DNA from: Selaginella moellendorffii
Taxonomy: Eukaryota > Streptophyta > Lycopodiopsida > Selaginellales > Selaginellaceae
DNA length: 64,000 nt
Reading direction: 5' to 3'
NCBI RefSeq assembly: GCF_000143415.4
Contig: NW_003314290.1
Coordinates: forward strand, 611,470 to 675,469
The translations under genes were made by a program, and so were the position numbers. The notes beneath the pieces are model-generated. The model did not search any database. It was not told where the DNA came from and worked only from the letters and a program-made list of their open reading frames with translations. The stretch's first letter is position 1; each line of letters begins with the position of its first letter. Shown here in pieces: positions 9,460 to 20,018 of the stretch.

Positions 9460-10322
9460 AGTCACGGCGAAAGTACTGTATCTTTTTTGATCTGAACGGT
9501 GTCCTTTTCTCCCATGAGCGTGGCTCGTCCTCGAATGTCACTGCACCCTCCAAAACCTGCGGTCGCAAGTTGGTCAAAAGAGACAGATTCACATTAATCA
9601 CACGGAAGAAACTGCGGGATCTAATAATGACCATGCGACACTTAAAACAGAGGGCCGGGTTCAATTTGCAATTAGGAGTTTGGACATCCATGATGCGCCA
9701 CAATGCATTAACGTTGCTATAGATGATGCACGATCAGACACGAGTAATATTACCATTTGACTTTCTCCTAATGCAGGAGGGTTGCTTGACTATGGTCCAT
9801 GTGAGGGGTAGCAAGCCCATCTTCGTCAAGCCAGAGGCTGTAGTGATGAACCGGACTGCTAGGTCAAGTGAAATCCTCATCATCGATGACTCGCCGATTA
9901 AAACTGCAATGAACACGCACACATATGCAGTGCACCCCATCTCTTGCAGTATGGAAACTAGGGAGAAGAAACCGTATGTTCTGGGGGACCTTGCAAAACG
10001 GCTTGAAGCGATGGTGATAGAGAACCGGCCAGTCCAGGAGGTGGCTGCAAAAATCAACCAAATGGCAGATGGAACGGTATATCAGAAGCCATTTGATCGG
10101 ACAAACACCAGTCATCATTTATGGCATGTATATTGTCTAGCCAAGCACTATCCGCATCTCTATAATCTGCTCAACCGGATGGGTTCTTCGACCACTGAAC
10201 ATGAGCGTGGACGTATTAGAGAAGAGATGGCATTACTATTGGGTTTAAATCCTAATAGTGTGGAGAGTGATGAAATTCCAAGATTATTGTATAGGCGTTG
10301 GAGGCAAAAAATAACAGTCTGA
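9460..10322 (+). other. FCP1/SCP-like HAD domain (last exon of the ParB-like gene)
   Basis: After the 9413-9459 intron the frame reads SRRKYCIFFDLNGVLF, a HAD motif I in which the second Asp is Asn (DLNGV). Next come GVWTSMMRHNA (the WTS motif of NLI-interacting-factor phosphatases) and ILIIDDSP (motif with paired Asp). These are hallmarks of the CTD-phosphatase branch of HAD proteins. The Asn substitution predicts weak or no phosphatase activity and matches the DLNG-type subfamily in plants. An in-frame TAG at 9720-9722 interrupts it between motifs. The reading frame ends at TGA 10320-10322. Confidence 0.65.
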
Positions 10323-10356
10323 GATGGCATGTATTTATTTAAAAATGTAACTTATT

Positions 10357-10378
10357 ATGGCATGGGGTTCCATGCCAT
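10357..10378. repeat. 22-bp palindrome copy, 3' of the ParB-like gene
   Basis: ATGGCATGGGG followed by TTCCATGCCAT, 35 bp after the stop codon. Confidence 0.8.
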
Positions 10379-10739
10379 TGTATTAATATTAAAAGACAAT
10401 TCTTTGAGAGGATTTGCATTATACTAGAAGTGTTACAACATGTTATTGGAAGTCTACGAAGTTGTTTTATTAATAAGGGGAAAGTAAAGATTGAATGGGG
10501 ACTTGGGCTCCACCTAGACTCAGAGCAACTAAGCCAATATTAAAAGGATGGAAAGAAATTGGACGACGATGACAAGGAGAAGAGAGAGGTGAAGCAGTGG
10601 CAGGGGGAGGAGAAGTGATTGAGTAGACATTTCCTTGTTTAAAATAAAATGGCATGTGCCTCAATGCAGTTGAATTTTGTTATATTTATATACTATATAA
10701 AGGTTTGGAAACCTTATTTTACAAGTGGGATAATGACAA
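10379..10739. other. Short AT-rich flank between the ParB-like gene and a retrotransposon relic
   Basis: Apart from the diverged palindrome at 10649, I see no gene or other structure here. Confidence 0.4.
10649..10670. repeat. Palindrome copy, strongly diverged
   Basis: ATGGCATGTGC followed by CTCAATGCAGT. Last recognisable copy before the retrotransposon block. Confidence 0.5.
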
Positions 10740-13700
10740 TTCCCACTTTAACGAAATAGAGCTTATCCCCAAAAGTCAATATCTCTTTCAAACCACAGCA
10801 TACAAATTAACTACTAAGGATTAAGTCAATAGAAGTCAACTCTAACCCATTTCAACTAGCTTGCAATGACTCATAAAAATGAAATGGTTTTCAAACAAAA
10901 TAATTAATAGATCAGCCTTTGGAAAAGTCTAAGAAAATTTGTAGAAAAATTTTCCATCTTAGAAAAAAAATAACTCTCATTCTAGAAATACAAACTTTCA
11001 AGACTTAATCAACTTCTTACCTACAACTTCAAAAAGATTCACCTCAACACAAATTCTCATAATCTAATAGTATGCTTAAACATTGAACATCATGCCCATA
11101 GTTTCGACTGACATTTGCAAAATGCAAATAAATATTTAAGACTCAATTATAAAGATTATATCTTTGGATATCCATATTGCACTAACACTCTTTTTCATTC
11201 ATCTTCAAGATGTAATATGAAGCTAAAACACCAACAAGAAAAAAACTAACATGAAAAATCAACTTCTAAAGACAACTCATCATTTGATATAACAATGTCA
11301 CTTCCACTAACACAAGTGTTAACAATACTAATGTCTTAATTACACACTTTTCCTATGCAATAATCTACTCTAAGTGCTAATTAATCCACCGACAAACTAC
11401 AACAAATAAATGCTATAACCTTCTCAAAACTCAATGGGCAATTCTTAAGGAATTAAAGTACTAACTTAAACTTAGCATAATAGATCACCATCGAGAACTT
11501 AATCAAAGTTATTTCAATGCTACTTGTTGCAAATAGACTAGCATCACTATCAACCACTTTGGGGTTGATTATTATTTGACTAAATAATGTTGTAAACACA
11601 TTGCTCACAACTACGTAAATATAATATAAATATCATAATGATTTGATCATCAATCGAGCAACACTACGAACAATGCCTATATCACTACTATAAAGGTTTA
11701 CATGAGGCCAATTAACTATGACTTGGATCTTTTGTGGGATCAACTCTCATTCCATGCATTGAAATTAAATGCCCAAGATATCCAATCTCCTCTAAAAAAA
11801 GGTCACCCTTAGATAACTTTGAGTAAAGCTTATTGTCCCTCAAAAGTTGCAAAACACTTCATATATGCATCTCATGTTCCTCCATAAAGAGTTGAACACA
11901 AGATATCATCAAAATAATCAATTGTAAACTTTCCTTGTAAGACTGTAAAATTTGATTCATCAACCTTTAAAACATTACAGGAGCATTTGTCAAACCAAAT
12001 GGCATCACCAAAAACTTGTAATGACCCATCTTCATATGGAATGCAATCTTTAGAACATCTTCTAGCTTGATATAAATTTGATGATACATTTTCCTTAAAT
12101 CAATCTTTAAAAAATATCAAACACCATGAAGATGATCAAGGAAATCATCAATACGAGGAATTGGGAATATATTCAACCCCTATAATTCACACAAAGATGC
12201 CATATACCATCTTTCTTCTTGATCATCATTATTGGAGCAGCCCAAAGAGACTTACTTATCTATAACCACCCTTTCTAAAGGTACTTAATAAATTGCCTAT
12301 TAATCTCCTCATCTTTAGTGGGATTAGTATGAATTTGTTGGCACTGATAAGGAATAGTTCCAAGAACCAATTCCATGTTCGAAAGGCAAACCATTAGGCA
12401 ATTCATTTTGAAAAATGTTATGGAACTCCTTTTGAATGCAATTTATATAAGCCTTATGCCCATGAATATACTCCAAATCAGACATGATTATATTAGAAAG
12501 AAACGGGTACAATACAAAAGAGTTAGTTATTTTATGTGTGCATGTCACCAATTTTAAAGCATTAATCAATGGAGTATCACTATTGTCTGTCTCGAAAATC
12601 TCTTTCACAATGCCACCAACTTCAATATATAGAACATTATGCTCCTAATTGATCCCTAACTTCATGTCATAAAACTATTCCTTCCTAAGAATAACATCTG
12701 TGTGACCAAAATACATAAACTGGAATAAAGGATAGTCAAAAATCCCTTGAATAGTCAAAAGAACATTTGGAGCTCATTCATTGTAAATATGAATGTTACA
12801 TCCATATGCTATAACCACCTCATAGATTATTGAGCTCTTTTCCATAGGCAAACCAAGTTTTTTTCACCACCTTAGAGCTCAAAAAGTTATGTATAACACT
12901 TAGATTGAAAAGAATACTAATTGCACTACTTTGAATGTCCCCTTTGAAAGAATACTAATTGCACTACCTTGAATGTCCCCTTTAGTTTTCACAAGTTGAT
13001 TACACATAGAACCATTAAACTTTATAAAGTTAATATGAACTCAAGATTTAAGTTCTTGAACTTTCACCACAAGGTATGGAAGAGCCATTTCAACAGATGC
13101 TTAAGTTGTATCCATGATGGATTTCACCACATTCACCTTAGCATTCTTGGATTCCTTCATAAGAGGACAATCCTTGCCTTGATGTCCAACCTTTTGACAA
13201 CAAAAACAATTGCCTTCCATTTTATCCTTTCGTCGTTGATCCAAATGAAGTTTTTTAGCCTCATTGCCATTTCCATTCTTCGAGCTATGATATAGCAATA
13301 GTTGTTTCTTCCCCGAATATGATGAATTGGCTAGCTAGTCATCATGTTGACTACCCTATAAACCATCCTGTTGATTAGAGTTGACCAAGTTGATTGATGG
13401 TTTTAGCAATAAGATTTGAGCCTTAATAATAATATCAATTAACATTGCTAGAAAATCCCTCTTAACCTTCTATTGCACATCCATTGAGCTCAAACTTTTG
13501 ATGAAATATTGCACCTTTAACAGCTCATTATAGATGCTTGTGAGACTAAAGCAAATATCACAAATATCACAAAACTTGCAAGTAATATGCATTTAAAAAC
13601 AAAATCCCTTATATAATCTATAGTAATTGGTTTTAACCTTTTCAAACTTTTTGACAAACAAAGTGTGAAAAACCTTTATCAACTCACTCTAAGGAGTCAG

Positions 13701-14150
13701 CTTCAAATTAGCTTTGATGTAGTTCTTCCACTACAAAGAAGCATGGCCCATAAACTTTATCACAAAAAAATCAATTTTTACTTTATCCTTATAGCAACAA
13801 CTTTCTTACAATTTTAACCAAGAATCAACTTCCTTGCTATCACAAACATCCAATGATGACTTTCATTCCACAATACCATAATCCCTTGACATGCTTAATG
13901 TACAAATACTAATTATGAATACAAAATTGATTCAACTCTTAAAAGTTTATGTGAAGTAGGAAATCCTTAATGAGATTGATAGAATCCTTAACTTCCTTAA
14001 TGTTGCTTTAAACCTCAAAAATCTAATAACCTTGCCACGCAATAATATCATTAAGAGATTCTTCCTCACTAACAGTATATTCCTCATTAGGATTTATATT
14101 CTGCTCTTCTGCCATCCTTAAAAAAACATGCTACTTCAATACCAATGAAA
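10740..14150 (-). mobile_element. Decayed Ty3/gypsy retrotransposon
   Basis: On the minus strand, 13298-13101 encodes a CCHC zinc knuckle (CFCCQKVGHQGKDC). Near 12001-11980 the reverse-transcriptase motif MPFGLTNA is readable, and near 11920 a YFDDI-like motif, so gag lies to the right of pol. Many frameshifts and stops are present. The 10740-11110 end is homologous, inverted, to 32870-33240. No LTRs could be defined. Confidence 0.7.
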
Positions 14151-14606
14151 CAAACAAAGAATGAACTTTACGCCAACCTCCCAACCCTTCAAGATGTTGC
14201 ATCTATAAATCCCACCAATCATGGAATATTCTTGGAATATTCCTGTGGTTAGTGTCAAATTGAGATCAATGGTTAAGTGTTCTATTGAGTTTGATTGACA
14301 AGAGATGCTCAATCTGGGACCACTCTTTCGTATAAATTTTTACATGATGGCAGGGAGGGCATGCGTGGCACCCAACATACAAAATGTTAAAAAATCATTT
14401 ACTGGTTGATAAAGATGGAGGTTCGCCAGTCTGATTCAAAACTATTTTATACAGAATATCTATCTTTTTCTTTGACAATGGTCCAGGATCTGACGGCTGC
14501 TGCACCAGATATCCAACGGCTGCAGAGGCTCCCGAGTGAGAATTTAAATGGGAGCAAGAACCTTTGCACTTCGTTCTTTGTTCTTCATTCTCTTTGTTAT
14601 CAACTC

Positions 14607-15030
14607 ATGGCTGCCTCATTCCGCCTTCTCTTGCTGCTTGCAATGGCACTTGTAATTGTGGGGCTCTCTAACGCAGCAAAAGTATGCACGCCTTTCAAAC
14701 GTAAGTATAATTTCATGTTGGCCATTGTTCTGAATGAAATCTTTATGCGCAGTTGGTAAGAAGGATTGCTGCCTCAGTATACCTACCCCACTTGGCGGTG
14801 CAACCTGTGTGGAGGAGTGCAATCCCAACAAGAAGTACTACTGTTGCCTCCGTAATCAATTGGGTGGTTGTAACTATTGTTGCGAGCAAGGGACTTACTG
14901 TTGCAAAGTCGGCTTCATCAGGTGTAATAAGACTTGCCGATACAACGCCAACATTGCTCTCCCAACAGACGACGAAATTGGTTTTCCAATCACCATAGAT
15001 GACAACATGGAATCGGAAAATGGCGTGTGA
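14607..15030 (+). CDS. Small secreted cysteine-rich protein
   Basis: Two exons (14607-14700, 14753-15030) joined over a 52-bp GT-AG intron give a 123-residue protein. Residues 1-23 form a clear signal peptide (MAASFRLLLLLAMALVIVGL followed by SNA). The mature part has many Cys in CC doublets (KKDCCL, YYCC, NYCCEQG, TYCCKVG, RCNKTC), consistent with a disulfide-rich extracellular peptide. I do not recognise a named family. The last two sense codons and the TGA fall inside a diverged palindrome copy, so the C-terminus (ENGV) may have been set by that element. A longer 5' reading frame exists from 14406, but the signal peptide start is better supported. Confidence 0.7.
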
Positions 15031-15042
15031 TCACAAGGTCAT
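15020..15042. repeat. Palindrome copy, diverged, at the 3' end of the Cys-rich CDS
   Basis: The left half ATGGCGTGTGA is intact; the right half is altered (TCACAAGGTCAT). It supplies the stop codon of the Cys-rich gene. Confidence 0.55.
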
Positions 15043-16025
15043 GGTGGTGTTCCTCGAATAAGATCTGACGGCATGGATCCCAGACAAGTGGTGTGTAGTG
15101 ACATAAATCCAGATTCGTATAGTGGAATCTGTAAATGCAGTATCTATGTTTTCATCGTGGATGCGCTCCATATACACTCTTACAATACATGGCATACAGC
15201 CATCATACCAAGCAATAGAAATCTCCCAAGAATGTGCTCACATTAATTTTTTGACATTGGCTCCATGCACAGCTCCCAGCAAAGCCTGGGACTTCATAAA
15301 AAGCTGATTGAGGCCTATGCATCCGTGCAATGAGGTGGAAAGGGAGCTGGTCCCTCAATATTCCCAAATCCTAAATACTGACAAATTCAACTAGGAGTGA
15401 GTAAATTTGTCAAGGATACAATTGGCATTGAAAAATCTGCAATATTTTAAACAGATATTTCTATGCTTGTATATTTATCAGCAGTATATTTTTCTATCTG
15501 ACGGTCCAGATTAATTTTGTTTAGAATGTTTAGTGTCTTTAAATAACTTCAAGAGTTTGTTTCAATATTTAGGAGCAAATGTTCAATGGATTGGTGTTTG
15601 CTGACAGAAATTTTTCTTTTCTTTTCTTCTAATTCTGATCATTAATGAGAAATAGTTTTGGCACAGTAATATTAGCTCTAGTGATTAGAAAAAGTTGCCA
15701 AGACAAAAATGAAAAACCATGCTATCACAGATTTGGATGGCACATTGCTTTGAGTTGTGTTCAAGGAAATATCTAGAGCAAAGAGAAACCAATTAGTTCT
15801 TATGTGAAGGAAAATGGGAGTAGTACCTCCAAAAGATCAAATTTATAATTCTGTACACTATATATTTCTTCTAAGATGTTACTGTCATGATGAAATCATA
15901 TAATTTCAACACTAACGAATATCTCAAATATTTTCTCTCTACTTTGTCCCTCCTAGTGAACTAGTTTTTTATTTGCTATACAAAACTAGAGCATCTAAGC
16001 ATATTTTGGATATATATTCCTCAAT
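15043..16025. other. Intergenic, no gene recognised
   Basis: AT-rich sequence with only short open frames and no motif I recognise. Confidence 0.4.
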
Positions 16026-16333
16026 GGTTTATATCAAACCTCACGAGCTTTCTAAAGAAGCTCTATAGCCAGCGCTATCCTGGAACTATGTCTTGATGCA
16101 GTAGAGATCAAGTACAACATGGTTGCCACACTCCTGAACGCCGTCCCCAAACGAGATGGCTCTCGCAGCGATACCATCACCTTTGTCTTGCTCGAACAAC
16201 ACCGCCACCATCTGCCTCATCCACGTCTTCAAGTAGCACTTGAGAGCCAGCAAGATCTGGACCTTGGAGTCGGGGCTATGGAAGTAGGCGTCCTTGTAGG
16301 AGAGGAGCTCGGGCAGCGTCTGGCACTGTGGAC
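16026..16333 (-). pseudogene. Fragment of the 50967-51857 family (C-terminal half)
   Basis: Nearly colinear at the nucleotide level with 50965-51410 but with an internal deletion after the first 100 bp. The homology includes sequence downstream of the stop codon of the intact member. Confidence 0.75.
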
Positions 16334-17058
16334 AATACCTTTCAGGAACAACAAGTGAGTGCTCAACCTTTGCACGATCCCAAGAAGCACAGCAACATGG
16401 TACTGGAGGTTTGACGATTGTGTTGTTCTGCCTGACCTCTAGTTCTTTTTAGTTTCCAAACTAAATTGTCAAACCAAACTAAGCAGCGATACTGGGACTG
16501 GACGAGCCAAAGGTTTGGCAGCTTGATCGATCATGCTCAGAACAACTGCACAGGAGAACATTCTGGAAATGACAGAATGTGGAGCTCAATTTTGGACCAT
16601 CCCTGTTGCTATTGTCTCAAGATTTTTCTTTTTCCAGGCATGGATACAAGGCGGAGATGGTGAAGATCATCCAGCGGAACTCATCAAGGCCCTTGCAAAG
16701 ATTGCTTGCTCAGATACGAGGATTAGGTTCTCAGGTACCGTCGCAACAAGTTGTTTTGAACTCGACAGGGTCAGAAGTGAGTTTTTTTTGTATTTTTCTA
16801 ATAAGCTTTGAGGACATTATCGACTTTTATTGACTTTACATTGACTGTTTTGACCTTGCATCTCCTGGTATGCATTGAGCTCGTGAGCTCAAAAGTGGTT
16901 TGGCCTGTCGACCATTTGGCATAATCTTTGGCAATACCTTTTCTCACGAAGCTTGGGTTCATGTTCTTTCTGGAGTCTCACAATCAAAGTTATGAATTCG
17001 AGCTTTGAAGATCATGGCTGGTAGCGGATGAGCCTTGAGTTAAGGAGGATGCTGTAAT

Positions 17059-17300
17059 CTTTTGAAGCGGTGTTTGCACGTGTGGAGCACGACAACGATC
17101 TCGACTGGCAGGCATGGAACAACTGCGAGATGTGCACTGTGGTAAGCGCTGGACCGTTGGCAAGCTCAACCCCTACCTTGAGATATGGAAGCTAGGGGTG
17201 TTGTGTGCCATGTGTCCTGGCAGCAAGGTCATCTCTGTGGAGCAGCAACATGAATTATTCAGTGCCGGCTATAGATTTATGTCTAGGAGGGATGGGATGG
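17059..17300 (+). pseudogene. Fragment of the 50967-51857 family (N-terminal part)
   Basis: Matches the coding strand of the intact member around 'DLDWQAWNN' and 'WKLGV', with a frameshift after 'CTV'. Its orientation is opposite to the fragment at 16026. Confidence 0.7.
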
Positions 17301-18462
17301 AGCCTTTGGGGTGCAGGACGTGAGGACTAATCTATGTTCCATTGTCCATCTCCCCAGGGGGATCTGCCAATGCCAAGGGAGCCATTGCCATTGACAAAAA
17401 TATTTTGTGAATATTCTGGCACACTAAAGAATATTCTATTAAGGTTTTAGTAGTAATATTTTTATTAAATAGGTATTTTAAATCAAATTAATAATTTTAT
17501 TAATATTTAGATTTGTCTAAACTACCAGTATCTAATCTTAGTAGCAATAGTTGATATTTAATAGACGTTTTGCCTTATCAACTTGTTTACAGAAGAAATT
17601 ATTATTTTAATATTTAATATTTAGTATTTATACTAATTATTTATGTAAGCATCCTCTAATTTATAATGTATATTTATATTAAATCTATTATTATTACATA
17701 AAATCCCTATTATAAAAATGCTATATGTTATTTTAGATGTAATTTATAAATAAAAAATTATTTATTTTATATTAAATTCGAATATAATACCAATATCTAA
17801 TTCTCTTTCAATATCATGAATATTTCATATTTAGACAAATCCAAAGTTAAACATTTGGATCTATCCTAAGAAGTATACAATATACAAAATATAATGCTTG
17901 CAAGGGATGAAAGACTTGATAAAAGTCTAACATTGAAAGAAGTATATGCAAGTGCAACTTGGGAATTGGTTGATTTTGATGTTGTAAACCTTCCTATTTA
18001 CAATATCAGTTCCATAACTGAGAATTTTATATTCATGATGACGATACTGCTACTTGATATTGATACTTTTAACTTCTACCTTCAACTATAATGTTTTTGA
18101 GTATATTGCATTTGCTTCCTTTGACCAAATATTTGTAATCTTCACACATTTATTATTTCTTGTTTTCATAACTTCTTAAGAATAGGTGGCTATAAAGTGT
18201 TCTCTTCAAATTTAAAGCATGCTTCAACCAAATTCTGAAGCTCCAAATTCATCAAGTTCACCCCTTTTTCAATTGGCCAAGTACATGGTATATATTCTGG
18301 TTTTTGGATAATTTGTGTTACAACAAACCATGTTGTAGAATTTCTGTTGGATAAAACCATATAAACTGATCATAGTGTTGTGAAGGATTACTATATTATT
18401 GTCATCCCCAATAACAAGGTGCTAGAGTGTATAGAGTTCTTTGTAAACCATAAATTTTTCCT
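17301..18462. other. AT-rich intergenic, no gene recognised
   Basis: Long AT-rich tracts (about 17400-17880) and no coding signal. Confidence 0.4.
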
Positions 18463-19613
18463 TTCCAATTTGTTAGCTTACCTCGTCTATCCGTCCGACA
18501 CTGCCTTGGCTTTTGCTAAGTTCCCTCGCCAAGGTTCTCGCCTATGGTACCAACTCCTACTTGGTCCTACTTGGTTTCAACTACTCATTGCACGAGCAAC
18601 GGAGCATTAGCCATCCATCCACGGATTCCCAATCTCTCCCAATCCCCCTCCCCGGGTTAGACTGGACTTAAGGTTCGGCTACACTCCCCGCAAGCACAAG
18701 CAGCCAAGCACACCAAGCTTCTAGGTTCCTAACATCCCTTGGTACCACAAGACTTGATCATGGGACCCTCTAAATCCCAAGTCTTGAGTGCAACACTTGC
18801 TTCGGGACGCCGGGGCGAAACACCGTGGCCTAGCGGCCCGGTATGGGTACCTCTACCCCCCCACTTCCATCTCGAAGGAAGGCCCAAGCCCCTAGGAAGG
18901 GCGAGGACCAATGAGCCGCATGGTACTCAAGTGGGGCACCACTCCACATGAGCCGGGAGCACCGCAATCGGTTTCCCTTTCGGGAGTGGGAGCTGCTCTT
19001 GAGCACTTCCTTGGATGGCCCCTTTGGCACCAACCAAGTCCATACTCACTCCCGCCCAAGGCCCCTCGGTCCCAGTCCCAACCTCAAGTCGGTTTGGGAG
19101 CCCCACTNNNNNNNNNNNNNNNNNNNNNNNNNNNNNNNNNNNNNNNNNNNNNNNNNNNNNNNNNNNNNNNNNNNNNNNNNNNNNNNNNNNNNNNNNNNNN
19201 NNNNNNNCCCCTGGGAAACGCACGCTTTGGGGCTTTCACCCCTTGACCCGTATTAGTATTTGGACTTAGTCTCTGGCTCGATCTCGGACTCGATTTCGGA
19301 TCCGACTTCGGATTCGGTCTCGGACTTTATCTCGGAGTCGATCTCGGACCCGATCTCGGACCCGACCTCGGACTCGACCTTGGACTCGGTCTCGAACCTG
19401 ATTTCGGATCTCGGACTCCGTCTCGAACTCGGTCTCGAACTCGGTCCCCGAGTCGGTCTCGGACTCGATTCCAGACTTTATCTCGAACTCGGTCTCCGAG
19501 TTGGTCTTGGACTTGATCTTCGACTTAGTCCCATCTGATGAACTCTTTGTCATTTTGGTCATGCTTTCGGGGTTCCTTTAGCCTACGACACCTCGGCGAG
19601 TTGGTTCCTTACA
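18463..19613 (-). repeat. 3' LTR of chromovirus (contains assembly gap)
   Basis: About 1.15 kb, near identical to 24855-26156. On the minus strand it begins TGTAAGGAACC. It contains degenerate 'tcggactcgatctcgga' repeats at 19265-19530. Confidence 0.85.
19108..19207. other. Assembly gap (100 N)
   Basis: Exactly 100 N. The corresponding position of the other LTR holds a long C homopolymer (about 25566-25594), the likely cause. Confidence 0.95.
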
Positions 19614-20018
19614 ACTCCACCACCCATAGAAGAAGTTCGATGCCCACATCGAACGTCTCTCTTTTAATCCTACGACTTGTTGACCATGTCTCCGAGGGCA
19701 TCCCCCCACTTAGCGGTGTGCCTAAGTTGGCCTCCCTGGCCAAGAGCCCATGACAACGGAATATAGGTGTCCCTATACTCCTCACCTCACCACGCCCTAG
19801 TATGGGGTCGGGACTTGAACCCAGCCTTGTTTTACTAGGGGGTTGGGACTCGAACCCAACCTCCGTAGAATACGTCTATGGATTCGACATCCCCGCAGGG
19901 AGTCGGGCGTAACTCCCTACGCCTGGTCGACCTAGCTAACCCATGCTAATTAGCTTACCTTCAGCGTGCCTTTGGGTCCCAACATATGCCACTTGCTCAA
20001 CTTTGCAAATTGATATTT

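Larger units (their letters stand above)
4744..10322 (+). pseudogene. ParB-like / methyltransferase-like / acidic / FCP1-like HAD fusion gene, two in-frame stops
   Basis: I infer exons 4744-4746 (ATG), 4986-6164, 6219-7527, 7578-7652, 7691-7780, 7830-7973, 8021-8572, 8630-8644, 8694-8777, 8825-9412 and 9460-10322. All junctions are GT-AG and the frame holds throughout; eight introns are phase 1. Encoded in order: (1) a ParB/Srx-like domain around 5640-6000 ('YTIDVSRID', 'FYAVSGQHSSLAMQEI', the latter like ParB box II); (2) a C-terminal segment at 7310-7520 resembling the AdoMet-binding end of DNA methyltransferases ('GKCVVEYNCGRLFFRAALL') without a visible DPPY; (3) a Lys/Ser-rich tail; (4) an acidic stretch (8330-8520); (5) Pro/Thr-rich repeats of about 25 residues; (6) an FCP1/SCP-type HAD domain. 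In-frame TGA (8167-8169) and TAG (9720-9722) break the frame. It could instead be two genes split near 8167. Domain calls are from motifs only. Confidence 0.5.
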
